The notes: generated by a model from the sequence alone, not told the origin. DNA of 64,000 nt from Pseudomonadales bacterium (GCA_016779565.1 JADHNJ010000001.1:1-64000), one strand, 5' to 3'; shown: positions 28,743 through 39,245, counted from the first letter of the stretch. Numbers and translations: made by a program.

Positions 28743-31109
28743 ATGAAACGCACGCTGTTACTGCTTACACAACTTTTTGCTCTTTTTGCCAGCGCCGGCG
28801 TCATGGGATTAGCGTCGGCCTATCTCTATCTCAATCCTCAAATTCCAGCGATTTCTGAGTTCACTGAGGTTGCCCTCAAAGCGCCCCTGAAAATTGTGAG
28901 TCGCGATGGCAAGCTCATTCAAGAGTATGGTGAGCGCTTGATCCCCATTGAATACCAAGACATACCCCAAGACTTCATCAATGCTTTGCTCAATACCGAA
29001 GACAAGCGCTTTTTTGAGCACAGCGGTATCGACCTGATTACCGTCGCAAACGCCACTTTTCAGCTGCTAGTCAACGCAGGTGACATAAAGACCGGTGCCT
29101 CTACCATCACAATGCAATTAGTGAAAAATGTCTCCGGTGCATCGGAAATTCGGTTTATTCGAAAGTTTAAAGAGATGCTTTTGGCTATTAAGCTAGAAAG
29201 AGAGCTTACTAAGCCCGAAATTCTAACCCTCTATCTCAACATCATCCCCTTTGGTAAGCATGCTTATGGGATCCAGGCGGCGGCTCAAACCTATTATGAC
29301 AAACCCGTAGCGGCGCTAACCCTCGCTCAAATGGCAATGCTGGCAGGGGTTCCAAAGGCACCGGAAGCTGGCAATCCCATCAATGGCCCTCAGCGAGCGC
29401 TGGACCGACGGAATTTGATCTTAACTCGGATGCTCGAACAAGGATCCATAACCCGCGCGCAGCACGACCAGGCTCGGCAAGCGCCTATTACCGCTCAGGT
29501 TTTTGGTCGAAATATCGAACTACCAGCACTCTATGCCGCCGAAATGATTCGCAGTGAAATCATCCGAGGCTATGGAAATAAGGCCTACTCACTGGGGCTA
29601 TTGGTAGAGTCTACGATCGACAGCACCATGCAAACTGCTGCCGAAGCCAGCGTCATCCAAAAACTCAACGAATACGATCGCAGGCACGGCTACCGTGGCC
29701 CTGAAGCCACACAAATTGCCGGAACTAAAACCTTTCTCGCCGGCGACCGAACGTCCCTACCGGCCTATTGGATGAAAACCCTAGAGGATACCCCCGTCAT
29801 CGGTGATCAAGTCCCCGCTATCGTGACTGAAATTGATGGAAAAATGCTGAAGGCACAAACTAAATTCGGCGAATCTATCGAGATTGATTGGTCTGGCCTG
29901 CGCTGGGCAAGGCCCTATTTGACCGTAGACCGGCGGGGTCCCGTTCCAAAGGGCGCCAATGATATCGTGAGTATCGGCGATCTCATACGGGTTGAAAGAT
30001 CCTCCTCGGATCTTGCCTGGAATCTCGGTCAAGTGCCGCATTTGCAGGGTGCGTTTGTCGCCATTGATCCAGAGACAGGCGGCGTCAGAGCTATGGTCGG
30101 CGGCTACGATTTTTCGCTCAATCAATTTAATCACGCGACCCAAGCGAGACGACAGCCAGGGTCGACCTTTAAACCTTTTTTCTATGCCGGTGCGATGGAG
30201 GCAGGCGTCACAGCGGCATCGATCTACAATGACGCGCCAGTGGTTCTGCCCGGAGGTGCGCTCGAAGAAAAATATCGACCAAAAAACTCAGGGAGTGGCT
30301 TTCAGGGCAACATCCGATTGCGTGAAGCCCTTTACCGCAGCATTAACTTGGTCTCCCTCAGGGTTTTGCTTGATTATGGTGCCGACAATGCGATCGACTA
30401 TGTAAAACGATTTGGGTTTGCGACCGACGACTTCCCGCGCGATGTACAACTCGCCTTCGGGGGTGGCACCATCGCATTAACCCCTTTGGAGGTCGCGACG
30501 GGTTATGCCATTTTAGCCAATGGTGGCCGCGCCATTACCCCTTTTATGATTCAAGAAGTACGCTCCATCAATACCGATGAAAACATTCCTTTCGAGCAAG
30601 CCAGTTGCGGCTATCAGTGCGGCACACCCGGTCCTCAGGTTGTTGAGCCGCGGGTGGCGTTTATTCTAAATAGCATTCTCAAAGACACGATCCAGCGAGG
30701 CACCGGCAGAAAAGTCTTTAAAGCACTCAATCGCTCAGATGTCATGGGTAAAACCGGCACCACCAATGATGCCGATATCTGGTTTTCTGGTTATACCGAG
30801 GCGGTTGCGGCCACCGCATGGGCAGGGTTTTCGAGCAACGCGCCGGTCGGTAATCGTGAATGGGGCTCGACCGTGCCGACAGAAACCTGGATAGAATTTG
30901 CCAAACGTGCCTTGCCACCCATATCCGCCCGCCCCAAACCGCTTCCCCAAGGCATTGTTTCCGTAAAAATAGACCCCGATACAGGCGAGCGCACCAGCTC
31001 ATCTGACGAGCGAGGGGTTTTCGAGTACTTTAGACAAGAGTTCGCGCCGGCGCCGTTAACGAAAAAAGACGTTAATCAGCAAGCGACTGACTATCAGGAC
31101 ATTTTTTAG
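28743..31109 (+). CDS. mrcA: penicillin-binding protein 1A (bifunctional transglycosylase/transpeptidase)
   Basis: Inner-membrane class A PBP, 788 residues, that polymerises and cross-links peptidoglycan. A transmembrane anchor covers about residues 5-30. The glycosyltransferase domain has the catalytic E86 in EDKRFFEHSG, then ASTITMQLVKN and ERELTKPEILTLYLN. An OB-like insert of the PBP1A type follows. The transpeptidase has S474-x-x-K477 (GSTFKPF), the SIN motif in YRSINLVSL, and KTG at 670-672. Divergent placement next to pilM is the conserved gammaproteobacterial order. Confidence 0.96.
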   Translation: MKRTLLLLTQLFALFASAGVMGLASAYLYLNPQIPAISEFTEVALKAPLKIVSRDGKLIQEYGERLIPIEYQDIPQDFINALLNTEDKRFFEHSGIDLITVANATFQLLVNAGDIKTGASTITMQLVKNVSGASEIRFIRKFKEMLLAIKLERELTKPEILTLYLNIIPFGKHAYGIQAAAQTYYDKPVAALTLAQMAMLAGVPKAPEAGNPINGPQRALDRRNLILTRMLEQGSITRAQHDQARQAPITAQVFGRNIELPALYAAEMIRSEIIRGYGNKAYSLGLLVESTIDSTMQTAAEASVIQKLNEYDRRHGYRGPEATQIAGTKTFLAGDRTSLPAYWMKTLEDTPVIGDQVPAIVTEIDGKMLKAQTKFGESIEIDWSGLRWARPYLTVDRRGPVPKGANDIVSIGDLIRVERSSSDLAWNLGQVPHLQGAFVAIDPETGGVRAMVGGYDFSLNQFNHATQARRQPGSTFKPFFYAGAMEAGVTAASIYNDAPVVLPGGALEEKYRPKNSGSGFQGNIRLREALYRSINLVSLRVLLDYGADNAIDYVKRFGFATDDFPRDVQLAFGGGTIALTPLEVATGYAILANGGRAITPFMIQEVRSINTDENIPFEQASCGYQCGTPGPQVVEPRVAFILNSILKDTIQRGTGRKVFKALNRSDVMGKTGTTNDADIWFSGYTEAVAATAWAGFSSNAPVGNREWGSTVPTETWIEFAKRALPPISARPKPLPQGIVSVKIDPDTGERTSSSDERGVFEYFRQEFAPAPLTKKDVNQQATDYQDIF

Positions 31110-31186
31110 GCGCGATTGTGAGTGCTGGAACCCTTGCGTCACCAGCTTGAAGACAGCAACGCAAAACGCCGGCCTCTGGACTATCG

Positions 31187-31399
31187 CTAGCTGCTTGCGC
31201 CGCGACGGAATCGCTTGTTAAAGCGATCGATTCGACCCGCTGAATCGATGGTTTTTTGCTTACCCGTGTAAAAAGGGTGGCACTGGGAGCACACTTCGAT
31301 TGAAATGTCTTCGCATATTGTTGATTTTGTCTCGATAACATTCCCGCAGCTGCAGGTTGCTTTTATCGCGTCATATTGGGGGTGCGTATCGGCTTTCAT
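31187..31399 (-). CDS. rpmE: 50S ribosomal protein L31, zinc-binding type
   Basis: Ribosomal protein of 70 residues. The zinc-binding cysteines are intact in ATCSCG and [11 protein letters not shown], so this is the C+ form rather than the zinc-free RpmE2 paralogue. AGGTAAAG precedes the ATG. It is a single-gene unit beside priA, as in many gammaproteobacteria. Confidence 0.96.
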   Translation of the reverse strand: MKADTHPQYDAIKATCSCGNVIETKSTICEDISIEVCSQCHPFYTGKQKTIDSAGRIDRFNKRFRRGASS

Positions 31400-31436
31400 G
31401 AACTTTACCTAGCGTGCTATTCGCAAAAAGGCGCCA

Positions 31437-31464
31437 ATAATAGCAGAGAAATTGAGAGAAGCAA
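31437..31464 (-). promoter_or_regulatory. candidate promoter for rpmE
   Basis: Minus strand TTGCTT, a 16-bp spacer, then TATTAT, about 38 bp before rpmE. The -10 is good (five of six) and the -35 weak (three of six). Confidence 0.35.
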
Positions 31465-31538
31465 GCCATGTTACATTGACCCGAGCCTTGTTTAATTACG
31501 AATGCTGATACGCCAAGTCAACTAAGCGACAGGACTGC

Positions 31539-33716
31539 ATGAGCAATTCCACCATCTATAACATCGCGATTCCGGTACCCTTGCCCGGCACTTTCGAGTA
31601 TGCGAGCCCTTTACCCCTAAAACCTGGGATTCGCGTCTCGGTTACGTTCGCTCGCCGAAGATTAACAGGCGTCGTCATTAGTCTTTGCGATGACCCAGTG
31701 ACACCTGCAGCAAAGCTTAAACCCATCGATGCCATCCTTGATGCCGAGCCAGTCTTCGATCAAGCGCTATTGAACCTGCTGATCTGGGCATCAAATTATT
31801 ATTTTCATCCAATTGGCGAGGTTTTTTCTGCGGCCTTACCCAGCAAAATCAAGCACGGCGGTGCACTCGAGGCTGCCACCGAACGGCTGACCCTAACCGA
31901 GCTGGGTATTCAAATGGCTAAAGTTGGGAATTTGCCTCGGGCCCCTAAACAGGCTCAGTTGCTCACCAGACTCCAATCATCTGAGCCGATGTCTCGAGCT
32001 GACCTAACTCAAGCCGGCTATTCAGCCGCGGTTATCCGAGGACTGATCCAAAAAAACTGGGCTTGCTGGCGCTCAGTAAAAGACGTACCAGCCAATGACG
32101 CTCCTCATCATTTCAAAGCAGCAATTTCTTTAACTGAAGCCCAAAGACAAGCGATCGCGGCAGTCGAGCTCGACCAACCTATGACCTACCTGCTCTACGG
32201 CGTCACCGGTAGTGGCAAAACCGAAGTCTATCTAAGGCTCATTGATCAAGTCCTAAGGACCGGGAAGCAGGCTCTGATTTTGGTGCCAGAAATTGCTTTA
32301 ACGCCCCAGACAGTTGACCGTTTTCAGGACAGGTTTGACTGTCGGGTTGGCGCGCTTCATTCTGGGATGACGGCCGCTGAACGTAACCGGCAATGGCAAG
32401 CTGCTCGATCCGGCGGCACCAAAATTATCATCGGCACAAGATCAGCCATATTTACGCCAATGGCCAGCATCGGCATCATCATTGTGGACGAAGAGCACGA
32501 TACCTCCTACAAACAACAGGACGGCTTTCATTACTCTGCTCGAGATCTAGCGACGGTGCGCGCCGCTAATGAGGGCATTCCTGTGGTGCTGGGATCGGCA
32601 ACCCCGTCGCTCGAATCGATTGCCAACGCTGAAGCAGGAAAATACCAGTTACTTAAGCTTCTGGATCGAGCCAACGGGGCTAAACGCGAGCGGTACCAAA
32701 TGCTACCGATGCCGCCCAACCAGTCAGACCCTCTGCCCAATCAAGCCCTGTTCACAGAAATCCGAGAGACTCTTGAACGGGGGGAGCAAGTCCTTGTGAT
32801 GCGCAATCGACGAGGCTATGCACCTGTCCTGTTTTGCACCGAATGTCGCTGGATTGCCGAATGCCAGGCTTGCGATGCTCGTCTGACCGTTCATCGCCAA
32901 CAAACCGGTTTAAAGTGCCATCACTGTGGCGCATCACACCCCATACCGACACACTGTCCTAATTGCTCACACGTTACCTTGACGCCAGTTGGTGATGGCA
33001 CCCAACGACTTGAAACCACTTTTCAAACGGCTTTCCCGGATTTCCCAATCGTGCGCATTGATAGCGACAACATTAAAGACCGGTTGAGCTTAGATAGGGC
33101 TTTAGCAAAGCTTCAAGGGGGTGAACCCTGCATTCTCATTGGGACTCAGCTCATCGCCAAAGGCCATCATTTCCCGCTTGTAACACTGGCAGTCGTGTTG
33201 GATATCGATCAAGGGTTTCTCAGTGCTGACTTTAAAGCCGTCGAGCGCACCGCCCAATTAATCATTCAAACCGGAGGTCGCAGCGGCCGCGATGAGCTGG
33301 CGGGCAAGGTTTACCTAAGTAGTCGTATGCCGGACTTACCCGGACTGAACGCGCTCATCGATCAAGACTACCTAACCTATGCCAAACAAATGCTTGCGGA
33401 TCGATCTCGCTATGAACTACCACCCTTCGCGCACCATGGTCTCATCCGAGCTGATGCCAAAACGCCTGGGTTAGCTGATCAGCTTTTGCAACGTGTACAA
33501 CGTCTAGTGAGGGCAGAGCGCCAAACAGAAATCCTCGGGCCTACCAGTCCAGCAATGGCCAAACGAGCGGGCTGGCATCGGTCGCAGTTGTTAATCAGCG
33601 CTTCGTCCCGGCAAGCCCGTCATAAAGTTCTCCAACAGCTACAAGTCGCCTTAACCCAAGCGGCACCAAGGACTATTCGATGGTCGATTGATGTCGACCC
33701 TGCAGATTTTTTCTGA
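31539..33716 (+). CDS. priA: primosomal replication restart helicase PriA
   Basis: 3'-5' DNA helicase that recognises collapsed forks and reloads the replisome. The 725 residues have the N-terminal DNA-binding domain (YNIAIPVPLPGTFEY), Walker A GVTGSGKTEVY at about 221-231, the DEEH box (IVDEEHDTSYKQQD) and GSATPSLES. Two zinc sites follow (CTEC, CQAC, CHHCG, CPNC). The C-terminus has IGTQLIAKGHHFP and GRSGR motifs. Confidence 0.97.
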   Translation: MSNSTIYNIAIPVPLPGTFEYASPLPLKPGIRVSVTFARRRLTGVVISLCDDPVTPAAKLKPIDAILDAEPVFDQALLNLLIWASNYYFHPIGEVFSAALPSKIKHGGALEAATERLTLTELGIQMAKVGNLPRAPKQAQLLTRLQSSEPMSRADLTQAGYSAAVIRGLIQKNWACWRSVKDVPANDAPHHFKAAISLTEAQRQAIAAVELDQPMTYLLYGVTGSGKTEVYLRLIDQVLRTGKQALILVPEIALTPQTVDRFQDRFDCRVGALHSGMTAAERNRQWQAARSGGTKIIIGTRSAIFTPMASIGIIIVDEEHDTSYKQQDGFHYSARDLATVRAANEGIPVVLGSATPSLESIANAEAGKYQLLKLLDRANGAKRERYQMLPMPPNQSDPLPNQALFTEIRETLERGEQVLVMRNRRGYAPVLFCTECRWIAECQACDARLTVHRQQTGLKCHHCGASHPIPTHCPNCSHVTLTPVGDGTQRLETTFQTAFPDFPIVRIDSDNIKDRLSLDRALAKLQGGEPCILIGTQLIAKGHHFPLVTLAVVLDIDQGFLSADFKAVERTAQLIIQTGGRSGRDELAGKVYLSSRMPDLPGLNALIDQDYLTYAKQMLADRSRYELPPFAHHGLIRADAKTPGLADQLLQRVQRLVRAERQTEILGPTSPAMAKRAGWHRSQLLISASSRQARHKVLQQLQVALTQAAPRTIRWSIDVDPADFF

Positions 33717-33734
33717 TGCTTGTTGCTTTCAAAA

Positions 33735-33771
33735 CGCAACGACAACCTACCAAAGCGCAACGTCAACCTAC
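33735..33771 (+). repeat. imperfect 16-bp direct repeat
   Basis: CGCAACGACAACCTAC at 33735-33750 recurs at 33756-33771 with one mismatch (A to T), a period of 21 bp. It lies in the gap between priA and the SPOR-domain gene. No function is evident. Confidence 0.8.
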
Positions 33772-33866
33772 AGACCTTTTTCTTGGTCCCCTTAAGGCCC
33801 AGAGGATCCGGGCGGGAGCCGCAAGTAACTTGTGCAAACCGGCTTTGCTTCTTTTACACTAGCGCC

Positions 33867-34376
33867 ATGGCACCCGCTCAAAAAAAACGACGTCTACCGA
33901 GCAGTTTTGCTTCTGGCTTCCTACTCGGGCTCCTATCTGGCGTGACCTTGGTTGGATTGTTGGTTTGGTTGCCCGATCAGGAGGCCGCGACACCTACCGT
34001 TAATGCGGTTATCTCTCCAGATCCCGGAGTCAGCGAACCTGACCTCGACACCATCGATTGGTCCTTTTACGATCTGTTTCCTAAGGCTGAGGTGGCAACC
34101 GTGAGCGGCTACCAAAGCGCGAGGGATCCAGAGGCAGCGCCATCGATATATCATCTGCAGACCGGCTCTTTTGGCTCACCCCGAGATGCTGACGAACGCC
34201 GAGCTGCTTTGCTATTACTCGGACTGCCAGCATTTGTTGAACCAAAGATCATTGACGAGAAAACCTGGTACCGCGTCTTGGTGGGCCCAGTTTCCTCTGA
34301 GACTGACCTGAATCGCGTTCAAATGCTACTGGCGACCAATGATTTTGAGTCAATTCCGATTGCGAATCAGCCCTAA
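33867..34376 (+). CDS. SPOR-domain membrane protein (FtsN-like)
   Basis: Bitopic inner-membrane protein of 169 residues. It has a basic cytoplasmic N-terminus (KKRRLP), one transmembrane helix (FASGFLLGLLSGVTLVGLLV), a linker and a C-terminal SPOR domain (YHLQTGSFGSPRDADERRA through WYRVLVGPV). SPOR domains bind denuded septal glycan. Position between priA and hslV matches ftsN in enterobacteria and the equivalent gene in pseudomonads, so a division role is likely. The in-frame region upstream to 33720 has no protein character; the ATG giving MAPAQKKRR is preferred. Confidence 0.85.
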   Translation: MAPAQKKRRLPSSFASGFLLGLLSGVTLVGLLVWLPDQEAATPTVNAVISPDPGVSEPDLDTIDWSFYDLFPKAEVATVSGYQSARDPEAAPSIYHLQTGSFGSPRDADERRAALLLLGLPAFVEPKIIDEKTWYRVLVGPVSSETDLNRVQMLLATNDFESIPIANQP

Positions 34377-34466
34377 CTGGTAAGCTCGGTCTATAATATC
34401 AGCCAGCGCGTATCTACTTCTACCGTCGAAGAACGGCTGATTCATTCATTAGAGGGGGACCATCTT

Positions 34467-35009
34467 TTGCAGCAATTAAGGGGTACGACCATATTGTGCG
34501 TTCGACGTGGCGATCAAGTTGTCATCGGTGGCGACGGGCAAGTCACGCAAGGCGATACCGTGATGAAAGGCAACGCCAAGAAGGTTCGACGTCTTCACAA
34601 TGGTCAAGTCATCGCTGGCTTTGCCGGGGGTACGGCCGATGCCTTCACCTTATTCGAAAGGTTCGAATCACAATTACAGAAACATCAAGGGCATTTGGTT
34701 CGCGCGGCGGTAGAGCTCGCTAAAGACTGGCGAAGTGATCGCGCCTTGAGGCGGTTAGAAGCGCTCCTGTTAGTTGCTGATCTAGAAAATTCCTTAACCA
34801 TTACCGGTACAGGAGACGTCATCGAACCCAGCGACGGTATCATGGCGATCGGCTCTGGTGGACAATACGCCAAAGCGGCAGCTACTGGACTGCTGCAATA
34901 CTCCGAGTTAGGGGCAGAGGAGATCGTACGAAAAAGTCTCATAATAGCCGCTGACATTTGCATCTACACTAATGCAAACCTCACCATAGAATCTCTTCCT
35001 CGTACCTAA
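34467..35009 (+). CDS. hslV: ATP-dependent protease HslUV peptidase subunit
   Basis: Proteasome-like N-terminal threonine protease that forms a double hexamer capped by HslU. It has 180 residues with the catalytic threonine at residue 7 after a short MQQLRG propeptide. Signature blocks are [18 protein letters not shown] and [17 protein letters not shown]. The start is TTG with AGAGGGGGA about nine bases upstream; no ATG is available. A TATAAT at 34392-34397 could be its -10 but lacks a clear -35. It lies 16 bp before hslU. Confidence 0.95.
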   Translation: MQQLRGTTILCVRRGDQVVIGGDGQVTQGDTVMKGNAKKVRRLHNGQVIAGFAGGTADAFTLFERFESQLQKHQGHLVRAAVELAKDWRSDRALRRLEALLLVADLENSLTITGTGDVIEPSDGIMAIGSGGQYAKAAATGLLQYSELGAEEIVRKSLIIAADICIYTNANLTIESLPRT

Positions 35010-35025
35010 ACCATCGGATCCATTT

Positions 35026-36360
35026 ATGACCGCCATGACCCCTCGAGAAATCGTTCACGAACTTGGTAAGCACATTATTGGGCAAGAGGACGCCAAACGT
35101 GCTGTCGCCATAGCCCTACGCAATCGTTGGCGGCGGCAACAACTCCCTCAGGACGTGATGCAAGAAATCTCTCCGAAAAATATTCTGATGATTGGGCCGA
35201 CCGGTGTTGGTAAAACTGAAATTGCTCGGCGCCTAGCACGTCTGGCCAATGCGCCATTTATCAAAGTTGAAGCAACCAAGTTCACCGAAGTTGGCTATGT
35301 CGGTCGAGACGTAGAATCGATTATTCGAGATTTGACTGAGTCTGCTTATAAAATGCTTAGGGATCGCCAAATCAATGCTGCTAAACCTCGAGCATTAGAT
35401 GCCGCTGAATCACGGGTGCTTGATGCGCTTCTGCCAGTGGCCAGGGATAGCGACGACGCTGAGCATAGCGAATCCTCGACCCGGCAGCTGCTTCGAAAAA
35501 AACTACGCGAAGGCAGCCTGGACGATCGAGACATCGAGATTGAGGTACAACCGCCAAAGGTGGGCGTCGAGATTATGGCGCCACCCGGCATGGAAGATAT
35601 GACGAGCCAGATTCAAAACATGTTCTCGAATTTAGCAGCTGATCAAAAAAAGCGCCAAAGAATGTCGGTCAAAGCAGCACTCAAAGCGCTTCAAGACGAG
35701 GAGGCTAGCCGTCTAGTCGATGATGACGAGCTTAAGAGCCAAACCGTCGAGGCAGTGGAACAAACAGGCATCGTGTTCATTGACGAGATCGATAAAATCG
35801 CCAAAAGCGCCGCCCACACCGGCGGCGACGTCTCCCGCGAAGGCGTGCAGCGAGACCTGTTACCTTTGATCGAGGGCTCCAATGTTTCGACGAAATTCGG
35901 CATCGTACGTACCGACCACATTTTGTTTATTGCCTCAGGCGCCTTCCATTTGAGCCAACCCTCGGACTTGATTCCAGAGATGCAAGGCCGACTGCCGATA
36001 CGAGTCGAGTTAAACGCGCTCACCGTCCACGACTTTGAACGCATTCTTCGCGAACCGGATTATTGCATCATTGAGCAGTACCAGCACTTATTACGAACTG
36101 AATCCGTCAACTTAACATTTACCGATGACAGCATTCACGAAATCGCTACCATTGCCTGGCAGGTCAACGAGCGCATTGAAAATATCGGCGCTAGAAGACT
36201 GCATACCGTCATGGAGCGACTGCTCGAGGACATTTCTTTCGAGGGCGGCGAATATCATGGGTGCGCCGAAGGTGGCGCCATCACCATTGATGCCGAATTT
36301 GTGAAAACCCGATTAGCCGATCTTGCGGCTGACAGCGACCTCAGCCGTTATATCCTGTAG
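35026..36360 (+). CDS. hslU: ATP-dependent protease ATPase subunit HslU
   Basis: AAA+ unfoldase of 444 residues that feeds substrates to HslV. It starts [20 protein letters not shown] and has Walker [10 protein letters not shown] at 57-65, an I-domain (about 110-240) and Walker [13 protein letters not shown]. Sensor and arginine-finger regions follow (ELQGR-like [12 protein letters not shown]), and the family C-terminus SRYIL inserts into HslV. Confidence 0.97.
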   Translation: MTAMTPREIVHELGKHIIGQEDAKRAVAIALRNRWRRQQLPQDVMQEISPKNILMIGPTGVGKTEIARRLARLANAPFIKVEATKFTEVGYVGRDVESIIRDLTESAYKMLRDRQINAAKPRALDAAESRVLDALLPVARDSDDAEHSESSTRQLLRKKLREGSLDDRDIEIEVQPPKVGVEIMAPPGMEDMTSQIQNMFSNLAADQKKRQRMSVKAALKALQDEEASRLVDDDELKSQTVEAVEQTGIVFIDEIDKIAKSAAHTGGDVSREGVQRDLLPLIEGSNVSTKFGIVRTDHILFIASGAFHLSQPSDLIPEMQGRLPIRVELNALTVHDFERILREPDYCIIEQYQHLLRTESVNLTFTDDSIHEIATIAWQVNERIENIGARRLHTVMERLLEDISFEGGEYHGCAEGGAITIDAEFVKTRLADLAADSDLSRYIL

Positions 36361-36377
36361 CTCAAGGCAAGTAGACC

Positions 36378-36743
36378 GTGCAGCCCATAGAAATCAAAGT
36401 CCATCGTCAATCAGCGCTGCTCGAACTGCTATACCCGGAAGAGGCTTTTGTCCTGAGCGCTGAGTTTTTACGCGTTCATTCACCTTCTGCGGAAGTTCAG
36501 GGACATGGACCAGGGCAGGCCACGCTCCAGGTTGGTAAGCGATTGGTCTCCTTCCGAAACATCATTCCCCAAGGGCATTATGCCATTCGAATAGAATTCT
36601 CCGATGATCATAATTCGGGCATTTATAGTTGGGACTATCTCCGGGAGCTTGCAATCAACCGCGACACGTATTGGCAAACGTATTTAGCCGCACTCGCACA
36701 AAGTGGCGGTTCTCGAGACCCAGTCGTGCTGGCACTGTCTTAA
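36378..36743 (+). CDS. DUF971 / GBBH-like N-terminal domain protein
   Basis: Small cytoplasmic protein of 121 residues with the DUF971 fold, which is also the N-terminal domain of gamma-butyrobetaine hydroxylase. Family marks are FVLSAEFLRVHSPSAEVQGH, RNIIPQGHYAIRIEFSDDH and GIYSWDYLREL. The start is GTG. It lies between hslU and ubiE as in Pseudomonas. Its biochemical role is unsettled; some homologues are fused to iron-sulfur carrier proteins. Confidence 0.88.
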   Translation: MQPIEIKVHRQSALLELLYPEEAFVLSAEFLRVHSPSAEVQGHGPGQATLQVGKRLVSFRNIIPQGHYAIRIEFSDDHNSGIYSWDYLRELAINRDTYWQTYLAALAQSGGSRDPVVLALS

Positions 36744-36798
36744 CCCCCGGATGGATTTAAAGGTGTACAATCTCACCACTACGCTTGGGTAATTCGGT

Positions 36799-37578
36799 AT
36801 GTCTGAAGAACACACACACTTTGGCTTTCAAGAGGTGCCTCTATCGGAGAAAGCTGATCGCGTTGCGGATGTGTTTAGGAAGGTTGCCAATCAATATGAC
36901 ACCATGAACGACCTGATGTCTCTTGGTAGTCATCGCCTCATGAAACGCATGGCAGTAGAGCTGACTCGGGCGAAGAAAGGCCATACCGTGCTGGATCTTG
37001 CAGGCGGCACTGGGGATCTGTCCCGGCTACTTGCTGACCGGGTTGGCCGCGAGGGCACGGTGATACTTTGCGATATCAACCCTGAGATGATCCGCGTCGG
37101 TCGCGACCGACTGCTTGACCGAGGTTATCAATCCGTAAGTTTCACCATCGGAGACGCCGAGCAGCTGCCGCTCGCAGACCAAAGCCTTGATGCCATCATC
37201 ATTGGTTTCGGACTTCGCAATGTGACGCGTAAAGAGGTTGCGCTCAAAGCCATGCGCAAAGCCCTAAAACCTGGCTGCAGGGCCGTAATCCTGGAATTTT
37301 CAACTCTGGCCCATCCCGCCCTAGTGCCGGCGTATCAGAAATTTTCCACAATCTGGCCAAAGCTCGGTCAATGGATCACGGGCGATGCCGCGCCTTATCA
37401 ATATTTGGTCGAATCCATCGCCATGCACCCAGATCAAGAAACCCTCGCTGGAATGATGCGGGAAGCGGGTTTCGTTGGCGTGGGTTTTGATAATCTACTC
37501 GGCGGCGTCGCCGCCTTGCATTACGGTGAAGCGCCGCTGCCCAATTCCCCGGAGCCGGCAACAAAGAGTATGGAATGA
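36799..37578 (+). CDS. ubiE: ubiquinone/menaquinone C-methyltransferase
   Basis: SAM-dependent methyltransferase of 259 residues for the C-methylation step of ubiquinone synthesis. It shows KVANQYDTMNDLMSLGSHR, the SAM motif VLDLAGGTGDLSRLL, and IGFGLRNVTRKE. The 3' end overlaps ubiB on ATGA, so the usual intervening ubiJ gene is absent. Confidence 0.96.
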   Translation: MSEEHTHFGFQEVPLSEKADRVADVFRKVANQYDTMNDLMSLGSHRLMKRMAVELTRAKKGHTVLDLAGGTGDLSRLLADRVGREGTVILCDINPEMIRVGRDRLLDRGYQSVSFTIGDAEQLPLADQSLDAIIIGFGLRNVTRKEVALKAMRKALKPGCRAVILEFSTLAHPALVPAYQKFSTIWPKLGQWITGDAAPYQYLVESIAMHPDQETLAGMMREAGFVGVGFDNLLGGVAALHYGEAPLPNSPEPATKSME

Positions 37579-39245
37579 ACCCTCTGCGGTTATCGTATCG
37601 ACGTCTGCTACGGCTCCTGAAGATTTTCATGAAGTATCGCCTGGATCGCCTCGCTGATTTAGGACTTACATCACCATTTTGGCTTAAATTTATCCGTTTG
37701 CCGCTTCTTCTTAAACCGCCACCGAGCCAAAATCTTGGTACCGATCTCGTCTCAGCCCTTACCGAACTCGGTCCAGCCTTTATCAAATTAGGGCAGTTGT
37801 TATCGACTCGGCGAGACCTGCTTCCCGAGCGCGTTGCGGATGCGCTAGCAACATTACAAGATCAGGTTGGCGCATTTGATACCGACCTAGCCATGAGCCT
37901 TCTCGAACAGGCCCTCGGCGCTCCTATCAAAGACCACTTTAGCCACGTTAACCAAACCCCTATTGCCTCTGCATCGATTGCGCAGGTTCACAGTGCGCAA
38001 TTACTCGATGGCCAAGCGGTTGTCATCAAACTCAAACGGCCCAACATAGAGCAAGATGTACTCGCTGATTTAGCGATGCTAGAGAGCATCGCCAGCCTCA
38101 TCGAGCGGACCTTTCAGGCATCTCGGCGACTACACCTTTTTGAAGTCTTGAGAGATTATCGCGCCATCATTCTTGGAGAACTCGATTTTATCCAAGAGGC
38201 CGACAACGCAAAAAAATTGCGTGAGTATTGGCTACCTAGAGGAAAACTTTATGTGCCGAAAATTCACCCGCAATATACCCGCGAAAACGTCATCGTCATG
38301 GAACAGGTGTTTGGCATCGGAATTGGCAATCGCCACGAACTGATCGAGGCTAATGTTGACCTTGAGCGTCTCGCGAATCTTGGCGTTGAGATTTTTTTCA
38401 CACAGGTCTTTATCGACAATTTCTTTCACGCGGATATGCACCCAGGCAATATTTTAATCGATGCCAGTGATCCCAAAGACCCCACTTACATCGCTCTAGA
38501 TTGCGCCATTATTGGCAGCCTGACGCGCCAAGACCGAAATTACCTCGGTCGCAATCTGATCAGCTTTTTTAACGAGGACTACCGAGATATCGCCGAAGCG
38601 CATGTTGAAAGCGGCTGGGTACCTGCCTACACCGATATCAATGCCTTTGAACGGGTAATTCGAGATACCTGCGCGCCGCTCTTTGGCAAAACCATGTCAG
38701 ATATTGCCTTTGGGAAACTGCTCGTCGAGCTATTCAGTGCTGCTCGACAGTTCAATATGGAGGTTCAACCGCAGCTCGTGCTTCTTCAAAAGACATTATT
38801 AAACATCGAAGGTATTGGCAGACATTTATATGGCGATCTCGATTTGTGGCAAACCGCCGCGCCTTTCATGCAAACTTGGCGGAAAGATCGCCTTTCCCCT
38901 AAGAGAGTCGTTCAAGACCTTTTGCTGTTAGGACCCGAGCTGCTACATGAACTTCCGGATTTACCCAAGAACCTTTTATTAGCCTCTAGACGCATTGAGC
39001 AATTAAGCAAAGCCCAAGTCACCCAGAGTAAAGCCCTCAATACGCTCGAGAACGCGTTGACCAAGCAGCTTGCCCGCCAGCGACGGCGAGATGGCTTTAT
39101 GATCATGGCCTTACCTCTAATTACAGGCTACGCCCTTAAGCTCATGGACGTGACGATCTCCATTGGCATGTTAATCCTAGGGTTGGGTATCATAGGCGTT
39201 GGTGTTTTTCTCGTTGCACGTAGCAAGGAAACCAACAATGATTAA
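37575..39245 (+). CDS. ubiB: ubiquinone biosynthesis regulatory kinase-like protein UbiB
   Basis: Atypical kinase/ATPase of the ADCK/COQ8 family, 556 residues, required for ubiquinone synthesis. The family-specific KxGQ motif is in FIKLGQLLSTRRDLLP. The Ala-rich loop region is ASASIAQVHSA, and the catalytic segments DNFFHADMHPGN and ALDCAIIGSL are present. Two C-terminal transmembrane segments (about 515-550) anchor it to the inner membrane. It overlaps ubiE (ATGA) upstream and hisI by 8 bp downstream. Confidence 0.96.
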   Translation: MNPLRLSYRRLLRLLKIFMKYRLDRLADLGLTSPFWLKFIRLPLLLKPPPSQNLGTDLVSALTELGPAFIKLGQLLSTRRDLLPERVADALATLQDQVGAFDTDLAMSLLEQALGAPIKDHFSHVNQTPIASASIAQVHSAQLLDGQAVVIKLKRPNIEQDVLADLAMLESIASLIERTFQASRRLHLFEVLRDYRAIILGELDFIQEADNAKKLREYWLPRGKLYVPKIHPQYTRENVIVMEQVFGIGIGNRHELIEANVDLERLANLGVEIFFTQVFIDNFFHADMHPGNILIDASDPKDPTYIALDCAIIGSLTRQDRNYLGRNLISFFNEDYRDIAEAHVESGWVPAYTDINAFERVIRDTCAPLFGKTMSDIAFGKLLVELFSAARQFNMEVQPQLVLLQKTLLNIEGIGRHLYGDLDLWQTAAPFMQTWRKDRLSPKRVVQDLLLLGPELLHELPDLPKNLLLASRRIEQLSKAQVTQSKALNTLENALTKQLARQRRRDGFMIMALPLITGYALKLMDVTISIGMLILGLGIIGVGVFLVARSKETNND

